Assembly (NCBI GenBank): GCA_022036555.1
Contig: CM039119.1
Span: 6,696,001 to 6,760,000 of the forward strand
From: Microstegium vimineum
Lineage: Eukaryota > Streptophyta > Magnoliopsida > Poales > Poaceae
DNA: 64,000 bases
Direction: 5' to 3'
The notes under the pieces are model-generated. The model searched no databases, was not told the origin of the DNA, and saw only the letters and a program-made list of their open reading frames with translations. The position numbers and the translations under genes were made by a program. This document shows, one piece after another, positions 1 through 11,574 of the stretch (the stretch's first letter is position 1; each line of letters begins with the position of its first letter).

Positions 1-107
1 AGACTATTGGGATTAAAGATGCTACAATCACATGACTGTCGACGAAAACAATAGCAAGAGCTAGAAGACAAAAATCATTGCGCAGATGTTTGTGAAGTTC
101 ATCTTAC

Positions 108-1270
108 ATATAGTGCACCCTTAACAACAGCGCAACGACAGAAAGCTTGAGGCAGTTCACCATGCCCATACATCGGATAAATGAAAGCACCTTGTGCATT
201 AGCAAACCTGGTACAACAGAACAAGCAGATGTAACATTTCAGCAGCATAGCAAGGTACTTTAAACTTACATGCTTGACTGCATACATCTCTGCAAATAAA
301 TGAAAGTAGATTGGTTGCTCAATAAGGCATTTACATAATAATAGAATATAATGCTTTCCAAAGTGGAGAAGGAAAGGTCCAGGCAAGCAAAGTGACCTCC
401 CAATGGACGAGGAGTATAGAGCCATGGTCTGGATTCCCTCTCTCGTAGTCAGCAATTTCTCGCAATAGTCAGTGTCTTGATCATAATCTGCCATTGCAAT
501 TGCATAGAGCACAACCCTGTAAACAAGGCACAGATGTCAATCTTAGTAGTCATATTACTATAATTAATAACTAGAGTAATCTCAGTTACGGACGCCCTTA
601 CGCTCTCATCTTGGGTGGAAGCTGCTGTTTCTTGAGATACTCAACGAAGGGGAGGTCCAGATCTTCCTCGGATATCTTATCAGAAGCTTCTTCACCAACA
701 TCGGCAGCAGCAATGTGTGCCCGCACAAGCTCGAAGAACCTATGCAGGACGGTCTTCTCTGTAAGCTTGCGGGTTTTGGCGTCCCTGAAGATGGCATGCC
801 GCGAGTCCGGCACCGGGTAGAGCTGGCCCTCCCAGTACAGGAGACTTTTCCCCTCCACGCTCTTGAACTCCACATGGTGGCTTCCCCCAGACCTGAGGAG
901 AAGATCCACGGCCTCGTCGGCGCAGTACAGCACCCTGGGGCCGACCAGGTCGACGGTGAATCGCCTCGACGGCTCCGGCTCCGGCGCCGCCCCCGAGGTC
1001 TCGACCTCCGAGTAGATGTTGCGGCGGTGGAGATGGACAACGGTATGCGAATCGTCGCCGGAGGGGGAAAGGGGAACGGAGGAGGAGGAGGAGGAGGAGG
1101 GGTCAGGGGAGAGGAAGGAGGGCAGCGGGACGGAGGAGTAGAGGGAGCCGTAGAACGGGTTGGGGTCGACGTGGAGGACGGTCTTCCCGGCGGAGGCCCG
1201 TGCCGCAGATGACCACGTCGAAGGAGGTGGGCTCGATGGTGGGGTAATCGTGTGCCGGAGCTTCCGCCAT
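108..1270 (-). pseudogene. REP: Rab escort protein (REP) gene, 5' exons 1-3, frameshifted
   Basis: REP presents newly made Rab GTPases to Rab geranylgeranyl transferase in the cytosol. Three minus-strand exons can be read with consensus borders: exon 1 602-1270 (ATG at 1270), exon 2 397-516 and exon 3 108-207, joined by introns 517-601 and 208-396. Exon 1 begins MAEAPAHDYPTIEPTSFDVV and contains the REP/GDI nucleotide-fold start VVICGTGL. It later carries LLYWEGQLYPVPDSRHAIF and FVEYLKKQQLPPKM, and exons 2-3 carry AIAMADYDQD and GAFIYPMYGHGELPQAFCRC, all typical of plant REP. Near 1193 the reading frame jumps from CGTGL straight to GKTVLHVDPNPFYGS in another frame. The intervening stretch normally present in REP is missing (about 32 nt by my alignment from memory), so translation from this ATG ends near 1103. 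A GAG-triplet run at 1079-1100 encodes a Ser-rich loop. Later exons lie beyond the left edge. The family call is firm; loss of function is inferred from the frameshift. Confidence 0.85.
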
Positions 1271-1606
1271 GTTCTCCGATGAATCTGGCTGGGCTGCTAT
1301 CCCGTGCAAACACGGAGGTGCTTGGTAAGGAAGGTGAGATTTGTCGCCTCCGCTCGCAAGCAAGCAGGAGAGATTTGCCGCAACGCGACTTAGGTGGGCA
1401 GGCGGCGGGGAGATTTTCGGAAAGAATGTAAATCTCCTTTTTTTTTCAACAAGACGCAAAACCCCAGCTGATCCGCCGAGCGTGTTTTACAAGTTTTGAG
1501 AACTTTTCACTCCCAAGCTATTCTGTCCATACTCCTGTTTTCTGGCAGCAGACGAGTATCTGAGACTACTCCGACGAAGTGTTCGATCCCAACATACATA
1601 CAAGGT

Positions 1607-1870
1607 ATCTGAGACTGCTTTTTGAGCATGACGAAGCCGACGAGTATCCCAAACACAGGGATGAGCGTGAGCGTCGAAGCGCAGAGCAGCGCCATGCCGA
1701 TGCCATGCCATGCCGTTGCCGTGGTGGGAGAAGATGCCATCGGGAGTAGTCCTGTAGAAGAAGGCCTGAAAGACGCCGGTGGTGAACATCGCCGAAGGCA
1801 CCATCGGCTTGCTCCGGAACGCGGCGGAGGCAGAGTCCACGACCCTCGTGAGCGCAGCCTCGGGGTCCAT
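1607..1870 (-). pseudogene. Small grass membrane protein family, copy 1 (broken)
   Basis: This is homologous to the intact copies at 14030-14398 and 32887-33270. It starts MDPEAALTRVVDSASAAFRS at 1870 and keeps the conserved MVPSAM and TTPDGIFSHHG blocks. Compared with copy 2 it lacks six residues (in frame) after VFQ. It also lacks about 100 nt after SHHG, which removes the second hydrophobic segment and shifts the frame. The family C-terminus ALLCASTLTLIPVFGILVGF follows in a different frame, and the usual TAG stop after LKK reads CAG here. Three independent lesions make this a pseudogene. I do not recognise a named function for the family: it looks like a protein of about 125 residues with three or four membrane segments. 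The flanking promoter-like region still matches the other copies. Confidence 0.8.
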
Positions 1871-2013
1871 GGATCTATTCTGTCTGTCCTCTCCTCGCTG
1901 GTAGCTAGCAGTAGTGTGTGTGCTGGCAGCAGCAATGGCGCTTGAGCTTTAGCTTGGAAAATGGCAAGAGGTTGAAGCAGACTGAGCGAGGCCCTGGCCC
2001 ATTCGCCGTGGGA

Positions 2014-2022
2014 TATAAATAG
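2014..2022 (-). promoter_or_regulatory. Conserved TATA-like box upstream of family copy 1
   Basis: TATAAATAG on the plus strand reads CTATTTATA on the gene strand. It lies 144 nt upstream of the ATG of copy 1. The same box occurs 147 nt upstream of copy 2 and 138 nt upstream of copy 3, which supports a shared core promoter. Confidence 0.45.
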
Positions 2023-2035
2023 ATGCCTGCCGAGG

Positions 2036-2240
2036 CTACTTTGACGACGCATGACAGTGTGCTGATGAGTGATGAGCTCCACGGCGATGGATTCATTCGT
2101 GTGACCGCACCGACCCAACCCCGGTTGTCAGCCGTTTGCTCGTTCCTGGCCCAGAAGGAAAGGGCCGGCCTGACCGTCCTCACTGCCCAGCCACCACGGC
2201 TCGCCGTGCTTCTAGATTCTGATTGTGCTCGTGAGCTCTG
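2036..2240. repeat. Shared flanking module (left copy)
   Basis: This stretch contains GATGAGCTCCACGGCGATGG, CCCAGAAGGAAAGGGC and TTCTGATTGTGCTCGTGAG. Closely similar text, in the same order, recurs at about 33973-34070 next to copy 3, with shorter echoes at 2940-2990 and 31870-31935. It is part of the duplicated segment that travels with the small membrane-protein family. Confidence 0.6.
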
Positions 2241-2269
2241 ACGGTGACGGTCTGACGGGGGAACCGCGA

Positions 2270-2299
2270 ACTGGAGCTGGAACCGGAACCGGAACCGGG
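2270..2299. repeat. GGAACC hexamer array upstream of copy 1
   Basis: Degenerate to perfect GGAACC units (GGAGCT, GGAACC x3) sit about 400 nt upstream of the copy-1 start. The array is followed by GTGACACTGTCCTGAGCTCT, which matches the text after the array at copy 2. Confidence 0.75.
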
Positions 2300-2393
2300 T
2301 GACACTGTCCTGAGCTCTGCCGTACGCTAGGTAGTGCAGCCCGGGAGACCCATCTCTCTGGTACACTTCAGTATCTTACTAGTATGCCGCATA

Positions 2394-2573
2394 CTCTCTC
2401 TTATTAAAATTTTATTATGTAAATAATAAAATAAACAAATTATTATTAAAGTATCTCAAATGATAAAACAAGTTATCAAAAAATAAATAATATTTGTATA
2501 ATTTTTTTTAATAAGACGAATGGGGAAATAAGATGGCACGGAGTCTAAAACGACACTCTTGGTACAGCGGGAG
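2394..2573. mobile_element. Stowaway-like MITE with TA target duplication
   Basis: A 180-bp AT-rich element begins CTCTCTC and ends GCGGGAG, flanked by TA at 2392-2393 and 2574-2575. The paralogous segment beside copy 2 (about 14710-14720) has a single TA in an otherwise matching context (GTATGACACATAGATTTTT). It therefore acts as an empty site and confirms the insertion boundaries. Confidence 0.7.
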
Positions 2574-2667
2574 TAGATATTTTTTTTAAAAAAAAATAAT
2601 GTCAGATTGAGAGAAAAGACTAGCTTGATGGTTGCCTATGTAGCTGATTTTGACTGACCACATGCGT

Positions 2668-2720
2668 GGAACCGGATCCCAGCAACTGCTGGGACCGGCG
2701 GAACCGAACTGGAACCGGTG
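2668..2720. repeat. GGAACC-related hexamer array
   Basis: Units such as GGAACCGGATCC, GGGACCGGCGGAACC and GGAACTGGAACC end in GGTGTCATAGTGCAG. The same tail, with small changes, follows other arrays at 14628, 31661 and 33735. Confidence 0.6.
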
Positions 2721-3039
2721 TCATAGTGCAGTGTTGTCTTTTGCTGCCCAGAGACAAAGCCAAAGCCTGACCTCACAGGTGCGGCTAGAAAACTTAGCTG
2801 CTCAGCTGCTTGTCCGACGGAACTCGATCTGGTGCATCGATAGGTCCATTTCAATTTTCAACAAAACCAACATGCTGCTGGAAGCCGACGTTTAGCTGGG
2901 ACCGGAACCGGCAACGGCACCGACCATAGGGCTAATGACTCATGAGCTCCACGGTCGACCGATGGATTCATGTGACCCGACTGGACCCCCGGACCCCGGT
3001 TGTCTGCTCTTTAAATTTCGTGCCCGTTTCTTTTCTTTA

Positions 3040-6025
3040 TCATAATTTCGTGCCTGTTGGTGGAGAGGAAGAACCACATGCTTTCTCCGTCCGAACAAGA
3101 TGCTTCATGCTGATGACATCGCTCATATCATGAACAATTGCTCCACCCCTAGCATCTAACATTTCAAGTTGGTAACACCTGCTTAGAGGTATAGGCAAAG
3201 ATTCACTCATGCCTTTGTACTCAACTTTTAGGCAGCGAAGATGGGTACAATTTATCAAATTGGAAATAAAGGTATGGAAGGACTGGAACTTCATCAGTAC
3301 ATGATCATTGTGCCCAAGCCCAATTAAGATCAATGTCCTTAATCTTCTTAACGAAGAAATTATACTTTGCAATTTTTGTTGAAACTTCACGTTACCAACT
3401 ATGGTCCCACATTCATCTACATGGTTCACCGAATCAGTTTGAATCAAGAAATGGCGCACTGTTGGTATCACTTCGTCACCGTCTAAACCATCTATAGTTG
3501 CAAACTCAGCCCTTGAAACCAGTCTCGCAAATTCATGCATCATACCACACATAACATAACATTTCTTATTGAGTAGAATGGGGTCTTCTGTTTTAACCTG
3601 TTCAACTAAACATGAGTTAACCAAAGCATTGAAGTGATCACATCCTGTCTCAATAGATTTCACAAATCCCAATGATATCCACATGGAGACCAAATCATCA
3701 ATATGAAATTGATGGTTGTTGGGAAATATAGAACAAAACAAGAAACACAGTTGTAATTGGTAGGGCAGCTGATAATAGCTAATCTTCAAAGTAGTCATGA
3801 TGCCTCCACGGAGCTGCAGAGATTCCCAAACACCATTCCTAATGATCCATTTCCAATGACCGATAGTAGGCTGATCTCTTAACATTTCTCCTGCTAATGG
3901 GTTGCCCTTTAACTTTGCGGTTATTTGATAGCCGATGTTTAGATGCTCTTCATAGTTGTTATCATCAACTGCAAGTGCTTTGAACAACCACCAAAAAACA
4001 TGACCTTCAAGAGCTCCTAACTTAACTGGTTTAACTGTACCTAGCCTTTGTGCAATGGACAAATTTATAGTTGTCACAATAATTATGTTACCCTTTGTGC
4101 TACTTGATCCCAAAGTGTCCAACAGGTCTTTCCATCGGGAACCATCCATGCTGTCGTTGACATCATCTAGAACTAGCAGAAACTTTTTGGTCTGACATGC
4201 CATAGGTTTCTTTAAGATCTCTTTAAGCTTTGTGTAGTTGCTTACTCCATAGCTTTCTCTATTGCAAGGTGATGCTTCATGTCTACCTATGGTAATAACA
4301 TCTAAGATTTCCCTTGTCAATCTTACTTCATCAAAGGTGTTGGACACCCAAACCCATTGGCTCGAATTGGTTTTTAACAAGTCGATCATTGTATGCCAAT
4401 TTAGCTAAAGCTGTCTTCCCAACTCCTACAATGCCCACAATAGGTAGTACAGTTATGTTGTCCGACTTAGCATCTGTTATCACACTCATGATGTATTCTT
4501 TCTCATCATACCTTCCATAGACTCTTCTAGGAAGAGAGCCTGATGTTCTTACTCGTGCATCTGAGGTGTTGTTATTCTGATACTGATCAGACCTTGCAAC
4601 AGAGTCCTTGAGATACTCAATCACATCGCCTCGGATGCTTCCTAACTGAAGAGCTATTTCCTGGATCCTTTTCAAAAATTTGGCCTTGCCCCAAAGGTGT
4701 GTGGTAGTAGCTATATTGCTCTCAGTTCTCATTCTTTTTCTGCTCTCTGAATCAATAGTCGAAACTGTGGCACCATTTTGTGCACTATCGCCTGCACTAC
4801 AAGAGGAAAAGGATCTCAGGTTGGTTATCAGAAATTTACAACAATAATTCAGAGTTGCACTGCAAGTCATAGTTCAAAAGAAACGATCATATAAAAACTT
4901 CTATGCATACATACCAAGGTATCTGTTCCGGTCCTAGGACCGTAGTGTGTGGCACCAGGGAGTGCCTTTTGTACAAAAAATTGTTCGCCCTTGCTTAATT
5001 GAGCGGCAGAGCTTCTGTGTTTTATTTTAAAAAAATACACATCAAGGTATTGAGTCCATTGTTTTTCCCATAACTAACATAATTCGATATAGGAAAAGTG
5101 ATGCAATGCAGAACCTGAGGGGTAAGGAGTACCTTGGACAGTTCGGCGCCTCTTCAATTGCTGCACGTTTTTTCTTGCAACTGGCACTGTTGCGATGCTT
5201 CTGCAAAACTGATGTCCCGTGACTAAATACAACCTGCGTGCCACAGTCAATGCACTTTGCTCTCGCTGGTTGACCATTTCCCGCTGGTGTAATATGAAAA
5301 TAGTCCCGCTCCTTGGATCTATTTTTGCGCCGGATATTATCAGCAGTACTAGCAGATGCATCTGCGTGCGCTGCTCCATCTCTATTATCTCCATCTCCAA
5401 CCATGCCTTCCGGTTCAATATGAGAAGCAAGCATAACTGACAGACAAAGGATAAAATGGTGACATGGTACGAGGCGCGTTTATAATTACAGTTTATTCAA
5501 AAGGAACAAAAACTAAAGAAAGAAATAACAAAATACAAGGATCGATGTATACCAACAGTATTGGCCGATGCATCTACTTGCTCTACTGCATCTCCAACCA
5601 TGCCTTCCTGCTCAATAGCAGCTGACAGAGAAAGGAGAAAGTTATTAACTTATTATCATCACAGTTTTCAGAAGAAAAACTGCAAACAAGGTGTACATGT
5701 ACCTCCTTGGACCTGTTGCTGGAGCCTGCAATGGTCAGAGTTCATCCACCACGTTGTCGGCGTCATACATGAGCTCCTTCACACGAGTCAGGGACCGGGC
5801 AAGCGGCTTGTTCCCGACCACCCTTCCTCCGACACTGTTGACGACCGTCTCCATCCTCTCAACCGCAGACTTGAGTTCGCCGATGGCACCAGCGAGGCCA
5901 ACTCGATGAAGCCACGCGTCGAGCTCGCCCGGTTGAAGAGTCTCGAGGATGGTTTGCGCCAGCCATAGGATCGCGCCCACCACTGCGTTGGCCTCTCCTG
6001 CCTTCAGCAAATCTTGCCGAAACAT
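3040..6025 (-). pseudogene. CC-BED-NB-ARC(-LRR) disease-resistance pseudogene
   Basis: NLR immune receptors detect pathogen effectors inside the cell; grass BED-NLRs carry an integrated zinc-finger BED domain. Minus-strand exons are: coiled-coil (Rx-N type) 5703-6025 (MFRQDLLKAGEANAVVG...LTRVKELMYDADNVVDEL); a short exon 5553-5621; the BED exon 5133-5436 with CIDCGTQVVF, GTSVLQKH and a following Cys; then the NB-ARC exon from 4796. Splice phases match across all junctions. NB-ARC motifs are present: P-loop GIVGVGKTALAKLAYN, kinase-2 FLLVLDDV, GNIIIVTT, GNPLAGEML, CFLFCSIFP and an MHD-like MMHEFARL. Lesions: one extra T at 5737 creates a stop at the end of the CC exon, and a frameshift near 4360 falls just before WVWVSNTFDE. 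The LRR breaks off after about two repeats near 3090, where unrelated repeat-module sequence begins. The two exons at 5553-5621 and 5133-5436 share an EGMVGD block, so one looks like a duplicate of the other. Confidence 0.88.
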
Positions 6026-7240
6026 TGTTCTTGATCGGTGGTCAACGCCTCAACTGAGGAAGCAAAAGAGCAGGGCAGCGTAAACAACGCAGAGAAGACA
6101 GTAGAGCACGCAAGGTGGTAAAAAATGGGAGAGCAGGTTCATGGTTTAGGTGAATGATGTAGACTACAACGTAGGGAAGACAGGAGAGTTCAGACAATGC
6201 CTGAAGCCATCAACCACTCTATATGCACTAGTGAATGATGTGGGCCAGTGCCAAACGAATATCCCCGGCCCAGGGCCCCAGTCCTTGGTGGGGTTCGTCC
6301 CTCAGTGGCATTCCATCGAGCACTGTGTGGGCGCCGCGGAGTTCAACCCCTTCTGCCGTGCCGGCGCGCTGCTGCATCGCCATGGCCATGTCGAGCGGAG
6401 GTGTGAGCTCTGCATCTCCCGGGCGCCACGGATGGTGGCGGCCGGCCGGCTAGAGCGGCTGCGAGGAATCATCGACGTTGACGAGGAGCTTGGGCGCGGC
6501 ACGAGCTTGGAATCGTCGACGATGACGACGAGCTTGGGCGCGGCACGAGCTTGGAACCGTCGACGATGACGACGACACGGTCCCGGGCGCCCTCGTTCAT
6601 CTTCTCCCGGAGCTGTCAGCCGCGTCTGCCATGGACGAGGTTGAGGTTGAGGTCGGGGTCGACCTCGTCGGCGTCGTCGATGGAGGCTCCGGTGACCCGC
6701 GCGTGCTCGTGCTGGTTCGGAGGGCGAAGGGCGGAGGGCGGAGGGCAGAGCGAATCCGCTCGAGGCTCCGGAGGATGGATCAGACGATGGAGGCTCCATA
6801 TCCGCCGGCGCCGGACCCGCGCCTGGCTCCGGTGGCGAGGGGGGGTAACGGAAGCCAAGGATGTTGCCCTGTAAAAACGAGTTTCTATTTCGTTTCCATC
6901 GGGCCTGGCCCAGAGATGGGCGTGCGGGGCTGGCTGGCGAACTGGACCAGGCAATCAAACAGGCCTGGTTGCACCCGGCCCATTTGATTCCGACAAACAA
7001 AGACCTCGGCGGAGAAGGCGAAGGCCGCGGCAGACGTGGGGAGTCGCCGTCGGGTGAGCTCTTGCTGCAGCTCTAACACGTGTCCCTCATCTCCTTCCTC
7101 TCGATCCACCGCCCCGGCGCGCCGCAGCCGCTGGGCTCACGCCCTTCGAGGCGCTCCTAGTCTCCTGGAGGAGAAGACGAGGTGGGCAGCTACCGCGGGG
7201 ACCAGACCCGCTGCCGCCGCTTCCTCAGCCGCCGCCCCCG
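6026..7240. other. GC-rich region upstream of the NLR, no supported gene
   Basis: This CpG-rich stretch holds several long overlapping reading frames on both strands that are Arg/Pro/Gly-rich and of low complexity, with no domain I recognise. It includes a 44-bp tandem duplication at 6486-6573. It may contain promoter or 5' UTR sequence for the NLR or for an unidentified neighbour. A short plus-strand frame MDTDHPVEENDCCILN starts at 7244, but it has nothing to support it. Confidence 0.4.
6486..6573. repeat. 44-bp tandem duplication
   Basis: Two adjacent copies begin GAGCTTGGGCGCGGCACGAG, at 6486 and 6530. They differ by a T/C change in TTGGAATCG versus TTGGAACCG. Confidence 0.85.
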
Positions 7241-7742
7241 CAGATGGACACTGATCACCCCGTGGAGGAGAATGATTGCTGCATCCTCAACTAGGCTTTC
7301 TTCTGGTAGGTTTCGAATCGTGTTCGGTGTTCGGTCTCAATTAACCATATTCGGCTATTCCTCTTCTCGCTGTTTTTCAGCACCACAGATTACACCACGC
7401 CGGAGTTGCATGCTGCATGCCGTCAACGTTGAGGTGCTGCCGTGATGGTTAATGTCTAGGAGAACATCCCTTGCCCCAAATCTCCGGAGAAGACGGCTAA
7501 TCTTCAGACTTCCACCTCTCAGACTGATTATCGATTGATTGGAAAGTGTATCTATTTCTGCCGTAATTTCCAATCATCCAACTATAATGACTTAATGAGT
7601 AATTGTCATGGCTCATCAATTGACTGGCTCGCTCCATTTCCTTGTTCCCTCTTGAGTGGGTGAATGGCAATACTTGTAGATTGCTCTCCCGAGGTCTCAA
7701 GTCCACATATTTTTCTTTCCACCTGGAGATGACTCCATTCCA

Positions 7743-8017
7743 GGCCTTGTTTAGTTCCCCAAATTCACCCCCAAATTTCACTATGCAAAAAGAAGATTTC
7801 CCATCACATCGAAATATCGACCTATGTATGGAGTACTAAATGTAGATGAAATCAAAAACTATTTGTGCAGTTTTGTTGTACTTTACGAGACGAACATTTT
7901 AAGCCTAATTAATTAATTTTTGGACAATTATTAGCACTAAAAAACAAAAGTGCTACAGTGTTCGGGGGTGGCACTGTGCCGATTCGGCCACCCCCGAATC
8001 CGGAACTAAACACGGCC
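7743..8017. mobile_element. MITE, GGCCTTGTTTAG family
   Basis: This 275-bp element begins GGCCTTGTTTAGTTCC and ends with the inverted CGGAACTAAACACGGCC. It is flanked by the direct repeat CCA at 7740-7742 and 8018-8020. The interior contains the family-typical block GAGACGAACATTTTAAGCCT followed by AATTAATTA. Superfamily is not certain; 3-bp target duplications fit PIF/Harbinger- or CACTA-type mobilisation. Confidence 0.75.
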
Positions 8018-8020
8018 CCA

Positions 8021-11000
8021 GGTTGACAATCTGATTCGGAGGGAGAGGCTGATGTGACCTGTGTTGCATACGGGCATGTACAATAGAGAGACAGTTGTTG
8101 TCGGTAAGTTCTTGAAGTTTACAACACAGATCCCATACAATCCACAGACAACTGCTGTCTATTTGGCTCTCCACAAATTGATTTAATACTTGCATATAGT
8201 CATGATCAATCATGAATTTCATTTCTATATACCACCGTGTTGCTAATTAATATAAAACAAATTCTCACAGTAAACCATATATTCTATATAATTAATATAT
8301 ATTTCATAAATCAAACATAACACACATCTTCTTTCTCATAATGCAAATATTGAAAACATTAAAATAGCTAGAATTGCGGGTTCCGTATATTGACATGTTT
8401 AATTAGTTCACATCCAAAACTACTTACGGAACTAGCACGACCAAAGCATCAAGAGACGTATGTTCACGCGTGTTGCCTATATATATGGTAGGTATAATTT
8501 ATTTTGGGTGTATTTCTTCTTTTATTTTTCTATAAAAAAACAGCAATATATGACATCCCGTACATCTAGCGAAGGATGTTGGCCACAACTAGATCCCTGC
8601 ATGCGCTGCTTGAAAAAGACGTCTCGCGCAACGGGGGCTTCTGCCGTCGCGTAGCCTCGGAGCACGTGCCGCTACTGTCGTCTCATGAGATGCCGGCTTC
8701 CCTCTCTCACTTCAATCAATGCCGCCGGAGAGGGTGTTTTCTGCAAATTTACATCCGTGGAGACGGCATCCGTTGTACGTGCCCTAAAAGGTGTTGTTAT
8801 GTCTCTTAGTCAGCAGTGGCTATGCGATACTGGGTGATGTCTCCATAACTTCAAACACATTCATAGTACACGAAGATGTGGGGCAGCAGTATAACTGCAG
8901 GCCCAGAGCACGAGATGCAGCCAGGGGAGCTCCCAAGGGCGTGCAACAGCCCAAGGAGGCACGGGCAGCTGTAATCATGGAGTTTAGGAGTTAGTTGAGG
9001 GATCAGAGTTAATGTCGGGGAGAGAAACGAGGAGTTAGTGGCTGGGCGCCAGCAGGGGCTGGGCTGCTCTATATATACCCTAATCAGCTTATGCTGAGGC
9101 AAGCAATGAACAACAAACAATCAAACCCCAAATATTCTAAAGTCTCCCTCCACGCCGACTTTGCCCGGCCTTCCTCTTGCAATGGTTATCCTCCCTATCC
9201 CCCATATGAACTAAGGTTCATAACAATGCACAACAGTACAACACCAGATCGAGTTCCCGTAGATTGTACCAATCCAATCCACAAGGGCGTTTGATATTTG
9301 CTAGTAGGTTCACGTGAAGTGCAGAATGTTTGGTACTCACTTTCACTGAACTGGCTTGAAAGTGGCAACAAATCCTGTTGGTTTACATGGATTGCATGTC
9401 TGCTAACCTTTTTGGAGAACAATTCCATGAACTTGAGGTTTGCATGTCTGCTAGAATCCTGTTGGTTTGCATTTCTTCATATGTTCTATTGATAGTTTTG
9501 AGCTCATTATCAGTTCTTACTCCTTCATCAGCAAGTACCCTGACTCAATCAATACTTCCAGTGTTGCAACATAAGTGGGAGAACATGCATCTTTGGTTTT
9601 GATTTCAGATAGAATATTATGCACTTATTTGCATCTAAGTGACTAAGAATACATACATAGAAAAAAAGAGATACATCTTTCAGATACTTTGTACACTGTT
9701 TTTTTATTGGCAAGAACAGGACTGTATTTTTATTAAATTGTTCCTTTGTTCTGTTCCTGGCAGTACCATTTTTTTTTGATACGTTCGGCTTGTGACCATC
9801 CAGCCCTGTCTTGGCTGCTTGATGTTTGCTGGCCTACCGAGCAGACAAGTCAGTAGCGGAGGACCTCGCCTCATCGACGCTCGTATGGCTGCCCTACCGA
9901 GTGGAACGACGATGACACCTCACCTGCACAGGAGCCACACATAGGTTGGCTTAGTTTCTCATTTAATCTGTCATCATTTACTAAAGTAACATATATGGAG
10001 ACACTTAAAAAGGAAATGCAAATTCTAAGGTTCAATGTTTGATGCATGCTTCATAACAGTCATCAACTTTTTTATCACTTGCTTTGGGTATGGCAAAAAA
10101 AAAAATGACTGCTCATCCCCCGATGTATGATCAGCATAGATCATTAGTCACCACAAATTATGTGCTTGCCATGCCATAGAGTTTTTTGTAGTGGTACAAC
10201 ATCATTTGTTCCATTAGGTAGACAGTGTCTTGTGGGCTACTAGCAGAGCATCATTGTTTCACTTTCTCCATCAATTGATTTTTGGCATGCAGCTAACTGA
10301 TGGAATTAAATTTGCCTCTTCAATTAGATTTGATCATCTTACACAAATGTTTGTTGTTAATATTTATGTTGTCTTTATTTGAAACAACTTTTCACTTGTG
10401 TTGCTCTACTTCTCAGGACACACTTTGTCGAACATGTGTTTGTGGTTCAGTAAATAGTGCCTGCTGTCAGTACAAGCAAGATTCAAGGTATACTTCCCGC
10501 TTACTGAGCTTGGAGCTTGTATTGTGCACAAAGAAAAAAAAATGTAAGTGGGCCCATTTGTGCTTGTTTGCATTTTAGCTTGCAAAATTTCTTGAAGATA
10601 TCTTGTTAATCAATGTGATTTGTATTTTCTCTTGTTAACAGGACTATTAGTGCCTAATTTTCTTGGGACCAAAGGTTATTCATTATTTCCATAAGTCTAT
10701 ATTTCAGCAGTCCACAAGCAGTCAGTGCACCAATGTATTGCTTTACCCAGTGATTTCTCACTGATGACAAATGTAGCACGGATATGATTAATTTTTTCCA
10801 CTCCAACAAACAAGCATAATTAATAAATAAAATAGAGCTTGATTAATCTATCACCCATTGAAGGAAGGATATTTCTGTGCTATATTCTGTAGCAACAACT
10901 GACTCCAAATGCAGCTTTTCTGAGCTTTGCGTGTGTGCACCTAGGTTCAAAATAAAATGGTGTGATGACTCTTTATTTGTTATTCAGAAAACTACCTGGG

Positions 11001-11250
11001 GTCCTCAACATTTTCCTTTTCTATGGATGGTCTTGAACATTTTCTTTTTCTGAGCCTGTGTGCAGATATGCCTGATAACCCTTACAGATATGATTTAAGT
11101 AGTCAACTTGAATTTAATTTCCTAAATCTCTCGGCAGCTAGTTCGTTCTGTGTTTTAAAAATCACTGCAGATTGGTGCTACAAACCCTTGCTGCATGTGT
11201 GATTACAATACCTGATAGCTACGCTTTAAGCATGCCGACGATGCCAACAT
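8021..11250. other. Intergenic stretch, no gene supported
   Basis: This region is AT-rich with scattered short frames and no recognisable domain. 8876-9120 resembles promoter or LTR sequence, with a TATA-like CTATATATACCC at about 9070, but I could not define ends. Around 9355-9475 the phrase AATCCTGTTGGTTTRCAT occurs twice in an imperfect local duplication. The rest holds poly-A/T runs only. Confidence 0.5.
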
Positions 11251-11262
11251 GGGGGACACCGG

Positions 11263-11393
11263 GAGATCACCAATGTCATGGAATATCAGGCCATCGCGAA
11301 GCATAAGCTTCTGAAGATTATCTATGACTACTACGGGTCCGCTGCCGAGGACGAGTGCATGCTGCAGGAGAACAGGGAGTCCTCCAGGATCCT
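11263..11393 (+). pseudogene. GLO: Glycolate oxidase first-exon fragment
   Basis: Glycolate oxidase is the FMN-dependent peroxisomal enzyme that oxidises glycolate to glyoxylate in photorespiration. The plus strand reads EITNVMEYQAIAKHKL, then KIIYDYYGSAAEDE and LQENRESSRIL. These match the start of plant (S)-2-hydroxy-acid oxidases, which have YDYY-SGAEDE and LQENR blocks. It ends at GTAAGCT, which looks like the normal exon-1 donor. No later exon (FMN-binding or catalytic His/Arg segments) was found downstream. The start is also out of frame with the nearest upstream ATG at 11249, and one residue is missing before SRIL. It is a single orphan exon, probably carried here by a transposon or left by deletion. 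Confidence 0.8.
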
Positions 11394-11397
11394 GTAA

Positions 11398-11574
11398 GCT
11401 CCATCTCCTTCACTGTCATTGCTACCATGTAATTCCTATGCTTCATCTGGTGTAGGAGCAGCAGTTCATGAGATAAGATAACTGAGCCAGTTAAATTAGA
11501 AGGTGGTGGAAAAAAGGGCCATATTCTGTTCATTGATAAGGCTCTACTAGTCCTTCAGTTACTGTAAAATATTA
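11398..11574. other. Sequence following the orphan exon
   Basis: This looks like the start of the native intron, with no coding signal. It ends at the TA where a Stowaway MITE is inserted. Confidence 0.3.

Noticed and set aside
6302..7000. 232-residue minus-strand frame upstream of the NLR
   Set aside because: Low-complexity translation of a GC-rich stretch with a tandem duplication, and no domain.
8223..8300. Helitron 5' end (TCTATATA-like text)
   Set aside because: The TC is not preceded by A and the following bases do not fit the consensus, so the 5' end of the putative Helitron is left undefined.
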